DNA from: Tritrichomonas musculus
Taxonomy: Eukaryota > Parabasalia > Tritrichomonadida > Tritrichomonadidae
Reading direction: 5' to 3'
DNA length: 38,046 nt
Assembly (NCBI GenBank): GCA_039105265.1
Contig: JAPFFF010000147.1
Coordinates: forward strand, 1 to 38,046
Every line of letters begins with the position of its first letter. Position 1 is the first letter of the stretch. Shown one piece after another: positions 8,769-17,900 of this stretch. Below the pieces are notes generated by a model. The model had not been told where the DNA came from. It did no database searches and worked only from the letters and a program-made list of their open reading frames with translations. The position numbers were made by a program, and so were the translations under genes.

Positions 8769-11621
8769 TTATGCCTTAAAGCATGCAAGTGTTTTATTAT
8801 CTATTATTGCAGTTATGATTCCGACAGTCATGCGTTTTATTTTTGATGTTATCGCTGTCTCTCCTGAAAGAATCTTCAATTTATTATCTTCATTATCAAT
8901 AAATACTTCATCCCCAATACCATAACAAGATGAATCATCAACTTTTACAAGATAATCGCCATGGGAAGCGAAGGTAATACAATTATTTTTTTCATCAATT
9001 CTAACACAAATACCAACATATTCTTTCCATGAACCAGTAGTTTTGACACTACAAATACAATCAGTTGTATCATTCACAGTTGAAAGTATCCAAACTTTGT
9101 TTGGCTGAGAAACATTGTTTCGTACCCACGTATCACCATCATGTTTATAAACCTTACCAGTCATATATACTGGAGCTCCAATAACGAAATCATTAATAGA
9201 GTTCATTGATGACTCGATTGGGGAGTAGTGAGTAATTGTTGTGTTTGATTGCGTTCCGTAAATAGCAGCCTTATATTTTGCTAAATAACCTCGGGACATG
9301 ATGCATCTTGAATATATTTGTTTAGCATCTAATAATTCCTGAGTAGTTGTCCAAGAATATCCACCTATTGGGAAATTATATGTCAGGGGTCTTCCTGATG
9401 ATATATCAACAGTGTCTTCATAATATAGTGGGAATTTGAAATTGTCGAAATACACAGTTCTTTGATGTAATACAAGAACAATGTTGTGGGGATTTCCAGT
9501 TGTATCATAGAATAATATTCTTATTTCCAAACATAGCGCATAATCACCTACTATATATTCCAGTTTAATCACATTACCTTCAAGTTTTAGATAATGAATT
9601 GATATTTCACCGCCCTCTGTAATCGGTCCGCAATCAATAGCACATTTTTTTATTAGTTGTTCTTCTGTTATGACGTTTGACTTCAGAGCAAAGTTATCAT
9701 TCACATATTTCACTGAAGTAATCATATCATCGTTCACAGGTCGGCTGCGGATTAATGTGATAGATGCATCATATATATTAGTCAGTGTATCGTCCTCAGC
9801 TCTCAATGAAACGATATGGGTATTATAATTAATATTTATTAATTCATTGCTTGTTGATTTGTAAATCATATTCAAACTTTTATATAAACTGTATTCGTAT
9901 TCAACTTCTTCATATGATGCATCATCAGCATTTCGTTTGAATTTGACGATAATATTTTTGGTTGTGAATACTCTTCTTATATCATTATCAGGAACTACAC
10001 AACCACTTTCATTCTGTGTACATTGAATTGTGATTTGTTCTGGATTTTCATCAACAACATTTGCAGTTTTAATAAATGGTGATTCGATTTGTGCTTTAAT
10101 GACGTTGATTAACCATTGAGTATTGCCACTTGAATTACACAACATAAATTCGCCACGGTCATACCATACAATAGATAATCCATTATCTAACATCATTCTA
10201 TACCCTCTCATATATTTTTCATAAGGCTTGAATATCAAATCAAAATGTTGAATATTGTTAATGTAATCCTTGTTAGAACCCCAATTAACATCAAATATCA
10301 CATGTATATCGGTTTCTGGTAAGTATGGTTTTACAAATATATAATCACGAACGGGATTCGGATATTCAATATTCAATTCAGTACCATATAATGCAGTACT
10401 CAATGCAGATTCATTAACCAAATCAGATGGAATTGTTGGTATATCTGTTTTCAATGCATACTTATCTAATTCATAAGCCAATTCATCTTCATCAACAAAC
10501 TTCTCATCAGCTTGTGCACTAGAATAATATGGTGTCAAATCGACAGGTTCTGGGATATCTTCTTTTAATGCATAATTGTTTGACACATATCTTGCCGAAT
10601 AAATGTTTTTGTTTGTTGGTTCAACAGTTTTGGTTATTGAACATGATAATATTTCTGGTGTTTCACCAGTTCCTGGATTAATTAATTCATGTGATTGATA
10701 TAGTATCCAAAGACTAGAATCACTTCCTTCCATACACAGTATCTGAGAGGGTAGATTATCATCATTGTCATTGTACGAATAGTCTGCGTGAACATAATGG
10801 GCCGTATAGAAACTGTCTGATGATACAATATCTAACCCATATTGCTCAATCAGTATATGATATGGGTCGTAATCCAAATCAAGAATTGTATTATTGGCGA
10901 TTGTGAATTGAATTGTTGTTTGACCCTCAATGATTTCTGGGATTTCGCTTTTCACTTGCTCAATAATCTTTGGGAGGTCTTCTTTTGAAACATATTCTCT
11001 GGCACAAGAATCCAAAGCCGCTTGAAGACCTTCATTAGCCGCCATACTTGTTAAACACATTGATGCTTGAGCTGATAATGGGTTAACATCATCAGCCATC
11101 AATTTCTGAAACATTTCGTCTGATACTTGGTCTTTTATGTTCAATTGCAACTCACTATTTTTGAGAACTGTGGGTATCTCAGGAATGTCTTCTTTTTTTA
11201 CATAAGACTGTAAGTCCTGCGCTTTAGCGTACTCACTTAAGTTCGTAAGTTTCGCATATGGTTCCAAAGCAGTTGTCAAAGCAGATTCATTAACCAAATC
11301 TGTAGGTATTTCAGGTATGTCAGTTGATAATGCAAAGTTGTTAACAACGTAATCACGTAATGTATTAACAGCGTTTTCAATTTCTTCACTACTAGCATAC
11401 TTTAATAATTCTTTATTGAATTCCTCTGTTTTCAAATAATCGAATAAATCAGTTGTTTTTGCGTATGGTTTTAATAATTCTTTCAATTCCTCAGTATTCA
11501 AGCTTGACCCTAAATTATTTCCGTTATTGCATTGGCAAGCATATTTCTTGATATATTCTATTATCAATTCATCAATTGTATTAACTTTTTTTATATTACC
11601 CGCTTGTTCTATCGTGAACAT
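8769..11621 (-). CDS. tail-fibre-like protein, about 950 aa
   Basis: I chose the ATG at 11621 (MFTIEQAGNIKKVNT); the open frame extends eight codons further only from a TTG. Residues about 35-190 and again around 340-415 contain repeated phrases of the type ALKTDIPTIP, NESALTTALEPYAK and YALKEDIPEP, separated by short spacers, as in trimeric phage tail fibres where coiled or triple-strand segments alternate with short beta-turns. The middle (about 420-800) is beta-rich with no recognised domain. The C-terminus has a compact region with VRIDEKNNCITFASHG and a repeated hydrophobic strand near MTVGIITAIIDNKTLACF, probably a head domain. A surface-fibre role in a virion is inference from repeat architecture. 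It is divergent from the 843-aa gene, with only 14 bp between start codons. Confidence 0.75.
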   Translation of the reverse strand: MFTIEQAGNIKKVNTIDELIIEYIKKYACQCNNGNNLGSSLNTEELKELLKPYAKTTDLFDYLKTEEFNKELLKYASSEEIENAVNTLRDYVVNNFALSTDIPEIPTDLVNESALTTALEPYAKLTNLSEYAKAQDLQSYVKKEDIPEIPTVLKNSELQLNIKDQVSDEMFQKLMADDVNPLSAQASMCLTSMAANEGLQAALDSCAREYVSKEDLPKIIEQVKSEIPEIIEGQTTIQFTIANNTILDLDYDPYHILIEQYGLDIVSSDSFYTAHYVHADYSYNDNDDNLPSQILCMEGSDSSLWILYQSHELINPGTGETPEILSCSITKTVEPTNKNIYSARYVSNNYALKEDIPEPVDLTPYYSSAQADEKFVDEDELAYELDKYALKTDIPTIPSDLVNESALSTALYGTELNIEYPNPVRDYIFVKPYLPETDIHVIFDVNWGSNKDYINNIQHFDLIFKPYEKYMRGYRMMLDNGLSIVWYDRGEFMLCNSSGNTQWLINVIKAQIESPFIKTANVVDENPEQITIQCTQNESGCVVPDNDIRRVFTTKNIIVKFKRNADDASYEEVEYEYSLYKSLNMIYKSTSNELININYNTHIVSLRAEDDTLTNIYDASITLIRSRPVNDDMITSVKYVNDNFALKSNVITEEQLIKKCAIDCGPITEGGEISIHYLKLEGNVIKLEYIVGDYALCLEIRILFYDTTGNPHNIVLVLHQRTVYFDNFKFPLYYEDTVDISSGRPLTYNFPIGGYSWTTTQELLDAKQIYSRCIMSRGYLAKYKAAIYGTQSNTTITHYSPIESSMNSINDFVIGAPVYMTGKVYKHDGDTWVRNNVSQPNKVWILSTVNDTTDCICSVKTTGSWKEYVGICVRIDEKNNCITFASHGDYLVKVDDSSCYGIGDEVFIDNEDNKLKILSGETAITSKIKRMTVGIITAIIDNKTLACFKA

Positions 11622-11635
11622 TTTGGGAATAATAA
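11622..11635. promoter_or_regulatory. 14-bp divergent start-to-start spacer
   Basis: The start codons of the fibre-like gene (minus, 11621) and the 843-aa gene (plus, 11636) are separated by 14 bp only. Promoter elements for each gene must therefore lie within the other gene's 5' coding region or be shared. A similar 15-bp arrangement occurs at 21032-21046. Confidence 0.6.
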
Positions 11636-14167
11636 ATGATAACAAACATAAACGAAGATTTCATACTAAACGAAGTAAAAAAAAGGGACTATCAAGATAT
11701 GCTCGTATTCATGTTCCAAAATAGTAAGTTAACACAAATAACAACAATTATTGGTAATATTATTGAGTATCTTAAGAATCCTCGTAACTATGTCAAAGAT
11801 GTAAAAACAAATTTAAAAGATATGCTTGATAAATATAACGCAAAGCCTAAAGGAACTTCAAGACAAAAAAATGAATTAGCTAAAATACTTGATTCAAAAG
11901 CGAATTACTTTATTGATTTAACCAACTATCTGAAAAATAAAGCTGCGGGCTCTCGCAGCCTCCGACAAGCGGAGGAAGAAAAACCTGTTTCCATTCCACA
12001 AGTTGAAGAGGAGGAGGAGCCCGATTTAGCAGACCATTATTTCAGAAATCGAATTAATAAAGATATTGAATCACTTAATGATTTAGTTATACTTGATAGT
12101 AATCATATTAATGCTTTACAATTATTTTATCGTATTGCTGATGACTCAGAGAAGTATTCAGTATTCAATAAAAAAGATACCGCACAGATTCAATCACTTG
12201 TCAAATCATTGACAAATAATATAGACTCACATAAAAACAATGAGGCATCAGATAATATAAATAACCTATTGCAATTTGAGAATATTAGAAGGAAAACCAA
12301 TATTGAAACAATGAAAAAGATAGCAGAATCTAATCAAGAAGGTCAACAATTATTAGATGCTTACAATAAATCTTCTACAATTGATGCTAATCAACTTAAG
12401 AAATTTGGGTTATTAAACGACGAGTTTACTACTGAAAACCTTTATGATTATTATAATCGAGCTATAAATCCCAAAGATGATTCTGACATCAGAGTAAAAA
12501 AACTTGTATTACAATTACATGATGCAATACGCGAAACAAACATATTTGAAGAAACAACTGAGCCTAAAAACAAAAAGAAGCTCAAACAATTAATAAAGTA
12601 TATTACCGAAAATGGTGACCGAGAAATATTTTATAACATGAATAGTGAATCACAAAGTTCTGACGATAATAATGTTGATAATGAATATTTTTCCATTCCT
12701 AAATCAATGTCAAAGCCTGTATTTAAATCACCATCTAAAAAACCTGTACTTAGTTCTGAAAACTACGAAGATTTATTTAATGTTAATATTGAATCACCAA
12801 AAGGTGTATCTCCAATCGATACTGCTGAATTCAAAAGCAATTATATGCAGTCTGTCCCAACTGGTAAACGTGCTGGTAAAACATTTGAAGCTTCACAAAA
12901 ACGTTTAAATGACTTATACATTTTCGAAAATAAACAAAGTATTGATGTTAGTAAATTCCGAGGGGAATTATTTGATATTCTTATTAATGGTAATTATCGT
13001 ATTAAATTCTCTCCAAAATGTGCTACAAGAGATGGCGCAGAAGCCTATTGTAAGAAGAAATTTGATAAAAATGGATATCCATTATATCGATTAATTCCTG
13101 CAAGGAGAGACACTAAAGACCCTCTTGGTAATCCAATTTGTGACTTAAATGGCGACAAAGTAGAGGACATCGTTATTGTTGACACTCGTGGTAAACCTGT
13201 TATAATTAATGGATTCCGTCTTGTTAAAGCAGACCCCTATAAGAAATTATGGCAAACCGAACGCATTAAAGCTGCAGAACAAAATAAAAAAATAGAACCA
13301 TTTGAAGTATGGATGAAAAATCTTACTGGTACTACTAAAACATGGAATTATAAACAAAAACAATGGGATGCTGGTAAAATCGATGTTAAATATGATGGAG
13401 ATTTCATTAAAGCAGTTAATGCTTATCAGAAGGTTGGTTTATCTAAACCCAAAGTCAGCACCAAACTTAATGCAAGAGGATTATGGAGTTCAATCTTTTC
13501 AAAAATATGGCAATTAGCACTCTTTAATATGTTTGGAGGTGAAGTTGAAATTGATGGAAAACGTGTAGATTATCAATTTATGGAACCATTGAAGGGTATA
13601 TTCAGTTATTTAAAAATATGTACCGCTGTATTTATTTTACAATATGAATTGCAAGTAATGAAATCACATGAATGCAATGATTGGAATGAATGGGTTAAAT
13701 ATAAAAAAGTACACTCAAAAGCAGTAAATTCTGAATTAGGTCTTATGATTCAAGAAGATTATAATACTAATATGAAAGATGTTATCCCAATTGGCGGTGA
13801 AATAAATGGTGAAGCTGAAATATCAGAACGATTAGGAGAAATATTATCCCTAACAATTGTACTGATAATTAACGTTGGACTTGGATATACAGAAGCAAAG
13901 AAAGAACGATTTACAAAATTAGTACAGAACATATTGGAAAATAAAGTAACTAAAGAAGAAAAGAAACAATTACGAGAACACTTTGGTTCAAATATTGATA
14001 AACATATTAATTCGAAAGTTGGCGGAAATTACATTGAAGTTAAAAATTTGTATAAATCAATGTATGATAATTATCGCGACAAAACATATATTAAATCAAG
14101 AACTGATGAAAAACTAGCTAATGTTAAAGTTGAATCCGATGAATCTGAAGATGAAAATGAAGCATAA
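11636..14167 (+). CDS. hypothetical large structural protein, 843 aa
   Basis: No family recognised. The first 400 residues are highly charged and helical (several Lys/Glu/Asn-rich segments), including an alanine/arginine linker at about 103-114 that is encoded by a GC-rich double hairpin, then an acidic stretch VEEEEEPD. The centre (about 420-600) has RIKFSPKCATRDGAEAY and a conserved-looking PFEVWMKNLTGTTKTWNY region. Two hydrophobic segments occur late: IFSYLKICTAVFILQYEL (about 658-675) and ILSLTIVLIINVGLGY (about 740-755), followed by a charged tail ending DESEDENEA. The hydrophobic segments are compatible with membrane association or a helical core. It sits among virion genes, so a virion or assembly role is plausible inference. 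It converges on the 391-aa gene with 8 bp between stops. Confidence 0.7.
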   Translation: MITNINEDFILNEVKKRDYQDMLVFMFQNSKLTQITTIIGNIIEYLKNPRNYVKDVKTNLKDMLDKYNAKPKGTSRQKNELAKILDSKANYFIDLTNYLKNKAAGSRSLRQAEEEKPVSIPQVEEEEEPDLADHYFRNRINKDIESLNDLVILDSNHINALQLFYRIADDSEKYSVFNKKDTAQIQSLVKSLTNNIDSHKNNEASDNINNLLQFENIRRKTNIETMKKIAESNQEGQQLLDAYNKSSTIDANQLKKFGLLNDEFTTENLYDYYNRAINPKDDSDIRVKKLVLQLHDAIRETNIFEETTEPKNKKKLKQLIKYITENGDREIFYNMNSESQSSDDNNVDNEYFSIPKSMSKPVFKSPSKKPVLSSENYEDLFNVNIESPKGVSPIDTAEFKSNYMQSVPTGKRAGKTFEASQKRLNDLYIFENKQSIDVSKFRGELFDILINGNYRIKFSPKCATRDGAEAYCKKKFDKNGYPLYRLIPARRDTKDPLGNPICDLNGDKVEDIVIVDTRGKPVIINGFRLVKADPYKKLWQTERIKAAEQNKKIEPFEVWMKNLTGTTKTWNYKQKQWDAGKIDVKYDGDFIKAVNAYQKVGLSKPKVSTKLNARGLWSSIFSKIWQLALFNMFGGEVEIDGKRVDYQFMEPLKGIFSYLKICTAVFILQYELQVMKSHECNDWNEWVKYKKVHSKAVNSELGLMIQEDYNTNMKDVIPIGGEINGEAEISERLGEILSLTIVLIINVGLGYTEAKKERFTKLVQNILENKVTKEEKKQLREHFGSNIDKHINSKVGGNYIEVKNLYKSMYDNYRDKTYIKSRTDEKLANVKVESDESEDENEA
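11942..11975 (+). repeat. GC-rich double hairpin inside coding DNA
   Basis: Two perfect six-base stems back to back: GCTGCG (11942-11947) pairs with CGCAGC (11954-11959), and CCTCCG (11959-11964) pairs with CGGAGG (11970-11975). The DNA is far richer in GC than its surroundings and keeps the 843-aa frame open through a variable-looking charged linker. Confidence 0.75.
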
Positions 14168-14175
14168 AAAAATAT

Positions 14176-15351
14176 TTAATCTGTTTTATTTTTTGGTAAT
14201 CTGAAAGTTGATATATGTGTTTTTGGTTTGTTTTCTGACTTACTCTCATTAATCTTTGGTAAGTTTCCATTGGTTGTATTATTTGTTTCACTGGTTAAAG
14301 ATGATTTTTTTGGCTCTGCATTAAAATTAAAATTAGTACCTGTTGGCATATTAAATGTTGTGGGTTGAAAGTAATTCATTGGACTAAAGTTATTAGGATT
14401 TTGTTGTACAGAGCTTTGAGGTTTCATCCATGTATTTGAGGTCGATACATTGCTGAAAATAGAGCTCGGTAATGTCTCAACATCTGGTTTCATTGTAGTC
14501 GTACTCTCTGCTTCTTTATCCAAATCACGTAACATAGATGGAACTGGAGGATTTATTTTTTTAGGTCTTATTTCATCATAATCATATTTATTATTGATAT
14601 CGACATTACTTGTTTCATATTTACCATCATTATCATTTTCTGAAATATCCATTAATGGTTCAAGGCTTTCAGGAGTTTCATTAAAATGGACTTTTAATAA
14701 TGGACTTACATAATTAGATTTAAATACATTAATAACAGGAAAATGGTAATGCCAATTTTGAAATTCATATTTAAATTTTTTTAAATCAGCTTCCTCATCC
14801 AAATTTCGTAATTCAACACGATTCCATTCATTCATAAAAGTTTCAGGTTTGAAACAAAGAAATATGTGTAACGGAAGTGGTTTGATTTTTCTATTTACAT
14901 CTCCTTCGGAATCTAATTCAAAACAGAAATTATTTGTTTCTTTAATAGCATATTTATATCCACAATCTTCCATTAATACAATATATGATTTATTTAGTTC
15001 ATCAAACCATCTTTCAACAAATTTAATATCCGTATTTCCAATTTTGGAACCAATTTCAATAGAAATGACAAATTTTCTTTTTAAATAAGGACGTTTATTA
15101 TCTAAGATGTTCATTTTTGTATTCATATCAACTTTCTTAGGTAAATTTAACAATATATTATCACCTTCCATAAAAACAAATAAATCTTGATAATTACTAC
15201 TCAAATAGAAGTAAACTTTCTTATCTTTTTTATCAATATATGAATATAATGTGTGAGTTCTATCTAGAATAATTGCATCCTTATCAATTAAATTAGATTC
15301 TTGTTCTGCTGTTAATACTTCTTTATTTTTATCCTTTGATTTACGTATCAT
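14176..15351 (-). CDS. hypothetical protein, 391 aa, with disordered Asn/Ser/Pro-rich tail
   Basis: ATG at 15351. Residues 1-210 alternate short hydrophobic strands (VYFYLSSNYQDLFVFME, KRKFVISIEIG, PLHIFLCFKPETF, FPVINVFKS), consistent with a beta-sandwich such as a jelly-roll-like minor capsid or accessory virion protein. Residues 220-391 are low-complexity, rich in Asn, Ser, Thr and Pro with phenylalanine-containing patches (NNFSPMNYFQPTTFNMPTG), ending in a basic tail. No family recognised. It follows the integrase-adjacent gene group on the same strand, after a short gap containing a double hairpin. Confidence 0.65.
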   Translation of the reverse strand: MIRKSKDKNKEVLTAEQESNLIDKDAIILDRTHTLYSYIDKKDKKVYFYLSSNYQDLFVFMEGDNILLNLPKKVDMNTKMNILDNKRPYLKRKFVISIEIGSKIGNTDIKFVERWFDELNKSYIVLMEDCGYKYAIKETNNFCFELDSEGDVNRKIKPLPLHIFLCFKPETFMNEWNRVELRNLDEEADLKKFKYEFQNWHYHFPVINVFKSNYVSPLLKVHFNETPESLEPLMDISENDNDGKYETSNVDINNKYDYDEIRPKKINPPVPSMLRDLDKEAESTTTMKPDVETLPSSIFSNVSTSNTWMKPQSSVQQNPNNFSPMNYFQPTTFNMPTGTNFNFNAEPKKSSLTSETNNTTNGNLPKINESKSENKPKTHISTFRLPKNKTD

Positions 15352-15392
15352 TTTTCATTTGGAACAAAAATAATAAGGCCTAAATGGCTATT

Positions 15393-15421
15393 CAACAACT
15401 ACGTTGTTGGGCATGAAATGC
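15393..15421. repeat. intergenic double hairpin
   Basis: CAACAAC (15393-15399) pairs with GTTGTTG (15403-15409) over a three-base loop; one base later GCAT (15411-15414) pairs with ATGC (15418-15421) over a GAA loop. It occupies the short gap between the 391-aa gene start and the 126-aa gene stop, followed by an A-tract at about 15437-15444. Confidence 0.75.
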
Positions 15422-15450
15422 TCGGTGCCTGGCAAACAAAAAAAACCTAT

Positions 15451-15831
15451 TTAAAAAATTAATAGGCAACTCATTACAAAAGCAGATGGTTCAATTGAGT
15501 TCCCATATAAATCTGTGAACCAAATTTTAAAATTACGTTCATGACCAAGGAATTCATATTTTCGATATTTAGTTTGACGTCTGTTTGCCAACATAATGAA
15601 ACAATCACAATAACCATCTTGTTGTACAATATCAGAGTGTACCATCAAATCTCCAACAAGAGTATCTTTAACAATTGCTCCAACATACTGTACAACAATA
15701 TATTTCTTATTCTTACTTGAAACGAATTCACTTGGAAGAACAAATTCTTTATCTTGTGTATGGAAATAACGCTTAGTAATTGGTTGTTTAAAATTTATCG
15801 TTGATACATTTTTGATATTATTTGTTAACAT
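15451..15831 (-). CDS. small beta-rich protein, 126 aa; candidate minor capsid (penton-like) protein
   Basis: ATG at 15831 overlaps the last bases of the integrase gene by seven bases, so it is translated from the same transcript or a nested one. The sequence is beta-rich with strands such as KKYIVVQYVGAIVK, CDCFIMLANRRQT and NFKIWFTDLYGNSIEPSAFVMSCLLIF. The final phrase, strand-Asp-x-x-Gly-x-x-Ile-x-Pro-strand, recalls the closing strands of single jelly-roll virion proteins in Polintons. That match is by eye and structural, not a confirmed family hit. It could instead be an unrelated small virion component. Confidence 0.5.
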   Translation of the reverse strand: MLTNNIKNVSTINFKQPITKRYFHTQDKEFVLPSEFVSSKNKKYIVVQYVGAIVKDTLVGDLMVHSDIVQQDGYCDCFIMLANRRQTKYRKYEFLGHERNFKIWFTDLYGNSIEPSAFVMSCLLIF

Positions 15832-17231
15832 TTTATTACAAAATACTCTTTATAATCTTCATTCAAGTCATCAATGGAATCACAAACATATTTTGTATAA
15901 ATAATTGGAATTTCAATTTCATTTTTTTCAACATCAGTTTGAGCTTTACGTCCTCGTTCAGGTTGTTCGTATGAGACTAAACCATCCTTTGTTTTACTGA
16001 ATGTGTAATATTGATTTAACAATCTACATTTAACATTTCCGTTTTGATAACAAATGAACTCAGCTATTTCATTAAATACACGTCTTCGTTTTTCATGCTT
16101 TTTTTGAGTCTTACCTCTGTCAAGATGTATCAAAATTATGTTACCACGTTTGTAATTAAGTAAGCCTTTCAATTTCTGTTTTTCATTTATCTTTCTCAAT
16201 TTCATTTTCATCATTCGAATATACCTCCATTCCAAATCAACATTGTTTTGAACTTGAGCTGGAGAATAATAAATCCATTTAGTTGGAGGAATCAATCCAG
16301 AACCTTGATATTCAGATAATTCATCTTCATTATAATCATAATTCCGAAATCTCAATGAATTGTGAGGAGTGTTATTATAGAAGTTCACCATTTGTCTCAT
16401 GAGATTATAATCAGCAATTCTTCGATTATCCATTCCGAAGGCATTTCTAAGAGTTCTAATTACAGCATCAACATTTTTATGAGCGAGAGCGTAAGGGGAA
16501 GAATTAATTACAAATTTGACTGGGTAATAATCATTGATATCGTCAATTTTCAACTCAATTCTTGAGATTGGTGACTTGATAACATTTTTATATCCACTTT
16601 TTTTCAAAAATGCTATTAACGTTTTCAAATTAGTATGCGCAGGCTCTAAGCCCCTTCGGGGATTATTGAACAATATTTCATTTCTAACTTGATTTCTTAG
16701 CTCAGGTTTATAATTGTATGCTACTTGTAAATCATTTGAGATATCTGTTTTGAGAATTACTTTTGTATTATCTTTCAATACAATACATTCATCTTTCAAA
16801 CTAACAAATCCAGATTCACCATCACATTTAATTGTCTTGAATTCAAACTTAGGATTCTTTTCAACAACTCGTTTTAAAGTTTGAGTTATTTCACTTTTAT
16901 TTGACATTGGTTCCACAATCAGATATCTAGTATTCACATTTATCAAAACAAGATATATTTGCTCTTGTTTAATTGGATGTTCAACATCTGCATAATAATG
17001 TGAGAACATCAAATCGGCTTCCCAACATCCTGGTTCATTTGAGAAATTTGGTTTTGACATTTTTTTGCATGCTTTGAGTTTGAAATCAGGTATGAAAGGT
17101 TCTGTTTCAATGTTATTCTTGAAAACAGGTTGTAAATCAGTTTCAACAAATTTGTATTTCGATTTGAATGGATATTTCAATAATGAAGGATATTCTTTAT
17201 CATAAATTCTGAGAGATTTAGTTTTCGACAT
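15825..17231 (-). CDS. INT: retroviral-type (rve) integrase, 468 aa
   Basis: Catalyses insertion of the Maverick, producing 6-bp duplications as seen at this copy. ATG at 17231, with a TCATTT 13 nt upstream that fits the T. vaginalis initiator consensus. The RNase-H-like core starts after a basic N-terminal region: WEADLMFSHYY (70-80, first aspartate D73), strands YLVLINVNTRYLIVEPM (93-109), then IKCDGESGF (134-142, D137) and the HKNVDAVIRTLRNAF helix with the following NNTPHNSLRFR loop that retroviral and Maverick integrases share. The C-terminal part (about 345-445) has GNIILIHLDRGKTQKK, resembling the SH3/chromo-like DNA-binding tail. It is followed by the overlapping 126-aa gene and preceded by an HNH gene. 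Confidence 0.92.
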   Translation of the reverse strand: MSKTKSLRIYDKEYPSLLKYPFKSKYKFVETDLQPVFKNNIETEPFIPDFKLKACKKMSKPNFSNEPGCWEADLMFSHYYADVEHPIKQEQIYLVLINVNTRYLIVEPMSNKSEITQTLKRVVEKNPKFEFKTIKCDGESGFVSLKDECIVLKDNTKVILKTDISNDLQVAYNYKPELRNQVRNEILFNNPRRGLEPAHTNLKTLIAFLKKSGYKNVIKSPISRIELKIDDINDYYPVKFVINSSPYALAHKNVDAVIRTLRNAFGMDNRRIADYNLMRQMVNFYNNTPHNSLRFRNYDYNEDELSEYQGSGLIPPTKWIYYSPAQVQNNVDLEWRYIRMMKMKLRKINEKQKLKGLLNYKRGNIILIHLDRGKTQKKHEKRRRVFNEIAEFICYQNGNVKCRLLNQYYTFSKTKDGLVSYEQPERGRKAQTDVEKNEIEIPIIYTKYVCDSIDDLNEDYKEYFVIKC

Positions 17232-17277
17232 TTAATACTTAAATGAGATTGACAAACGAAGTGCAAAAAAAAATATC

Positions 17278-17850
17278 TCAAATCAAATCATACAATTTCT
17301 TGAATTTTGAATAATAAACACAGATTCTAACACCTCTTGTATTCATCATGTTTACATACAAACCACCACGTTTTCGTTCAATAACATGAAGTTTTCGATA
17401 ATCAATTCCATTGAAGAAATAGAATACATCATTATGGAAATAATAGTTTTCAAATTTATGTTCATTATAATTGTTAACAACAATTGCATCATCAGGAATT
17501 GATGAAACATATTCATATTGTATTTGACGATTTGATGTTTTATTCATTTGATTTGTTGTTTGAGAAACCCATTGAAGATTTTCAATATGATAATCATCAC
17601 GAATTCGATTTCGATGGTCAATTTGATTTTTATGTTCTGGGTCATCATTTGGAATGAATTGTAAAGCAATTAATCGATGTTTTAAATAAGTTTGTGAATT
17701 CAAATGAACTCTTGGATATCCTTCTTGATTATTATGTTCTTTCACTTCAAGATGATTGTCTTTACGACGAATTGTGAAAGGAAATTGATTTAAAATTTCA
17801 TAATCATCATGGTCAAGTAATGGAACGAATTCAACAGTTTGTTCAGACAT
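17278..17850 (-). CDS. HNH endonuclease of the NUMOD4/HNH_3 type, 190 aa
   Basis: A free-standing homing-type nuclease. Residues 8-50 look like a short NUMOD4-like strand module, followed by the HNH core: KHRLIALQFIPND (57-69), NQIDHRNRIRDD (75-86) and HIENLQWVSQTTNQMNKT (88-105), giving H58, D78-H79 and N91. The C-terminal third (NYYFHNDVFYFFNGIDYRKL and after) is beta-rich, probably target recognition. It lies between capsid and integrase genes in the same orientation with spacers of about 50 bp. Such nucleases commonly spread themselves or their cluster among related elements; here that is inference. Confidence 0.85.
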   Translation of the reverse strand: MSEQTVEFVPLLDHDDYEILNQFPFTIRRKDNHLEVKEHNNQEGYPRVHLNSQTYLKHRLIALQFIPNDDPEHKNQIDHRNRIRDDYHIENLQWVSQTTNQMNKTSNRQIQYEYVSSIPDDAIVVNNYNEHKFENYYFHNDVFYFFNGIDYRKLHVIERKRGGLYVNMMNTRGVRICVYYSKFKKLYDLI

Positions 17851-17900
17851 TTGAAAGATAAAAAAATGTTAAAATTATTTTTTTAAATTAATTTTGAAAT

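Noticed and set aside
8769-11645. Start of the fibre-like gene at 11645, overlapping the divergent gene
   Set aside because: That position is a TTG; the first ATG is at 11621, which also removes the overlap.
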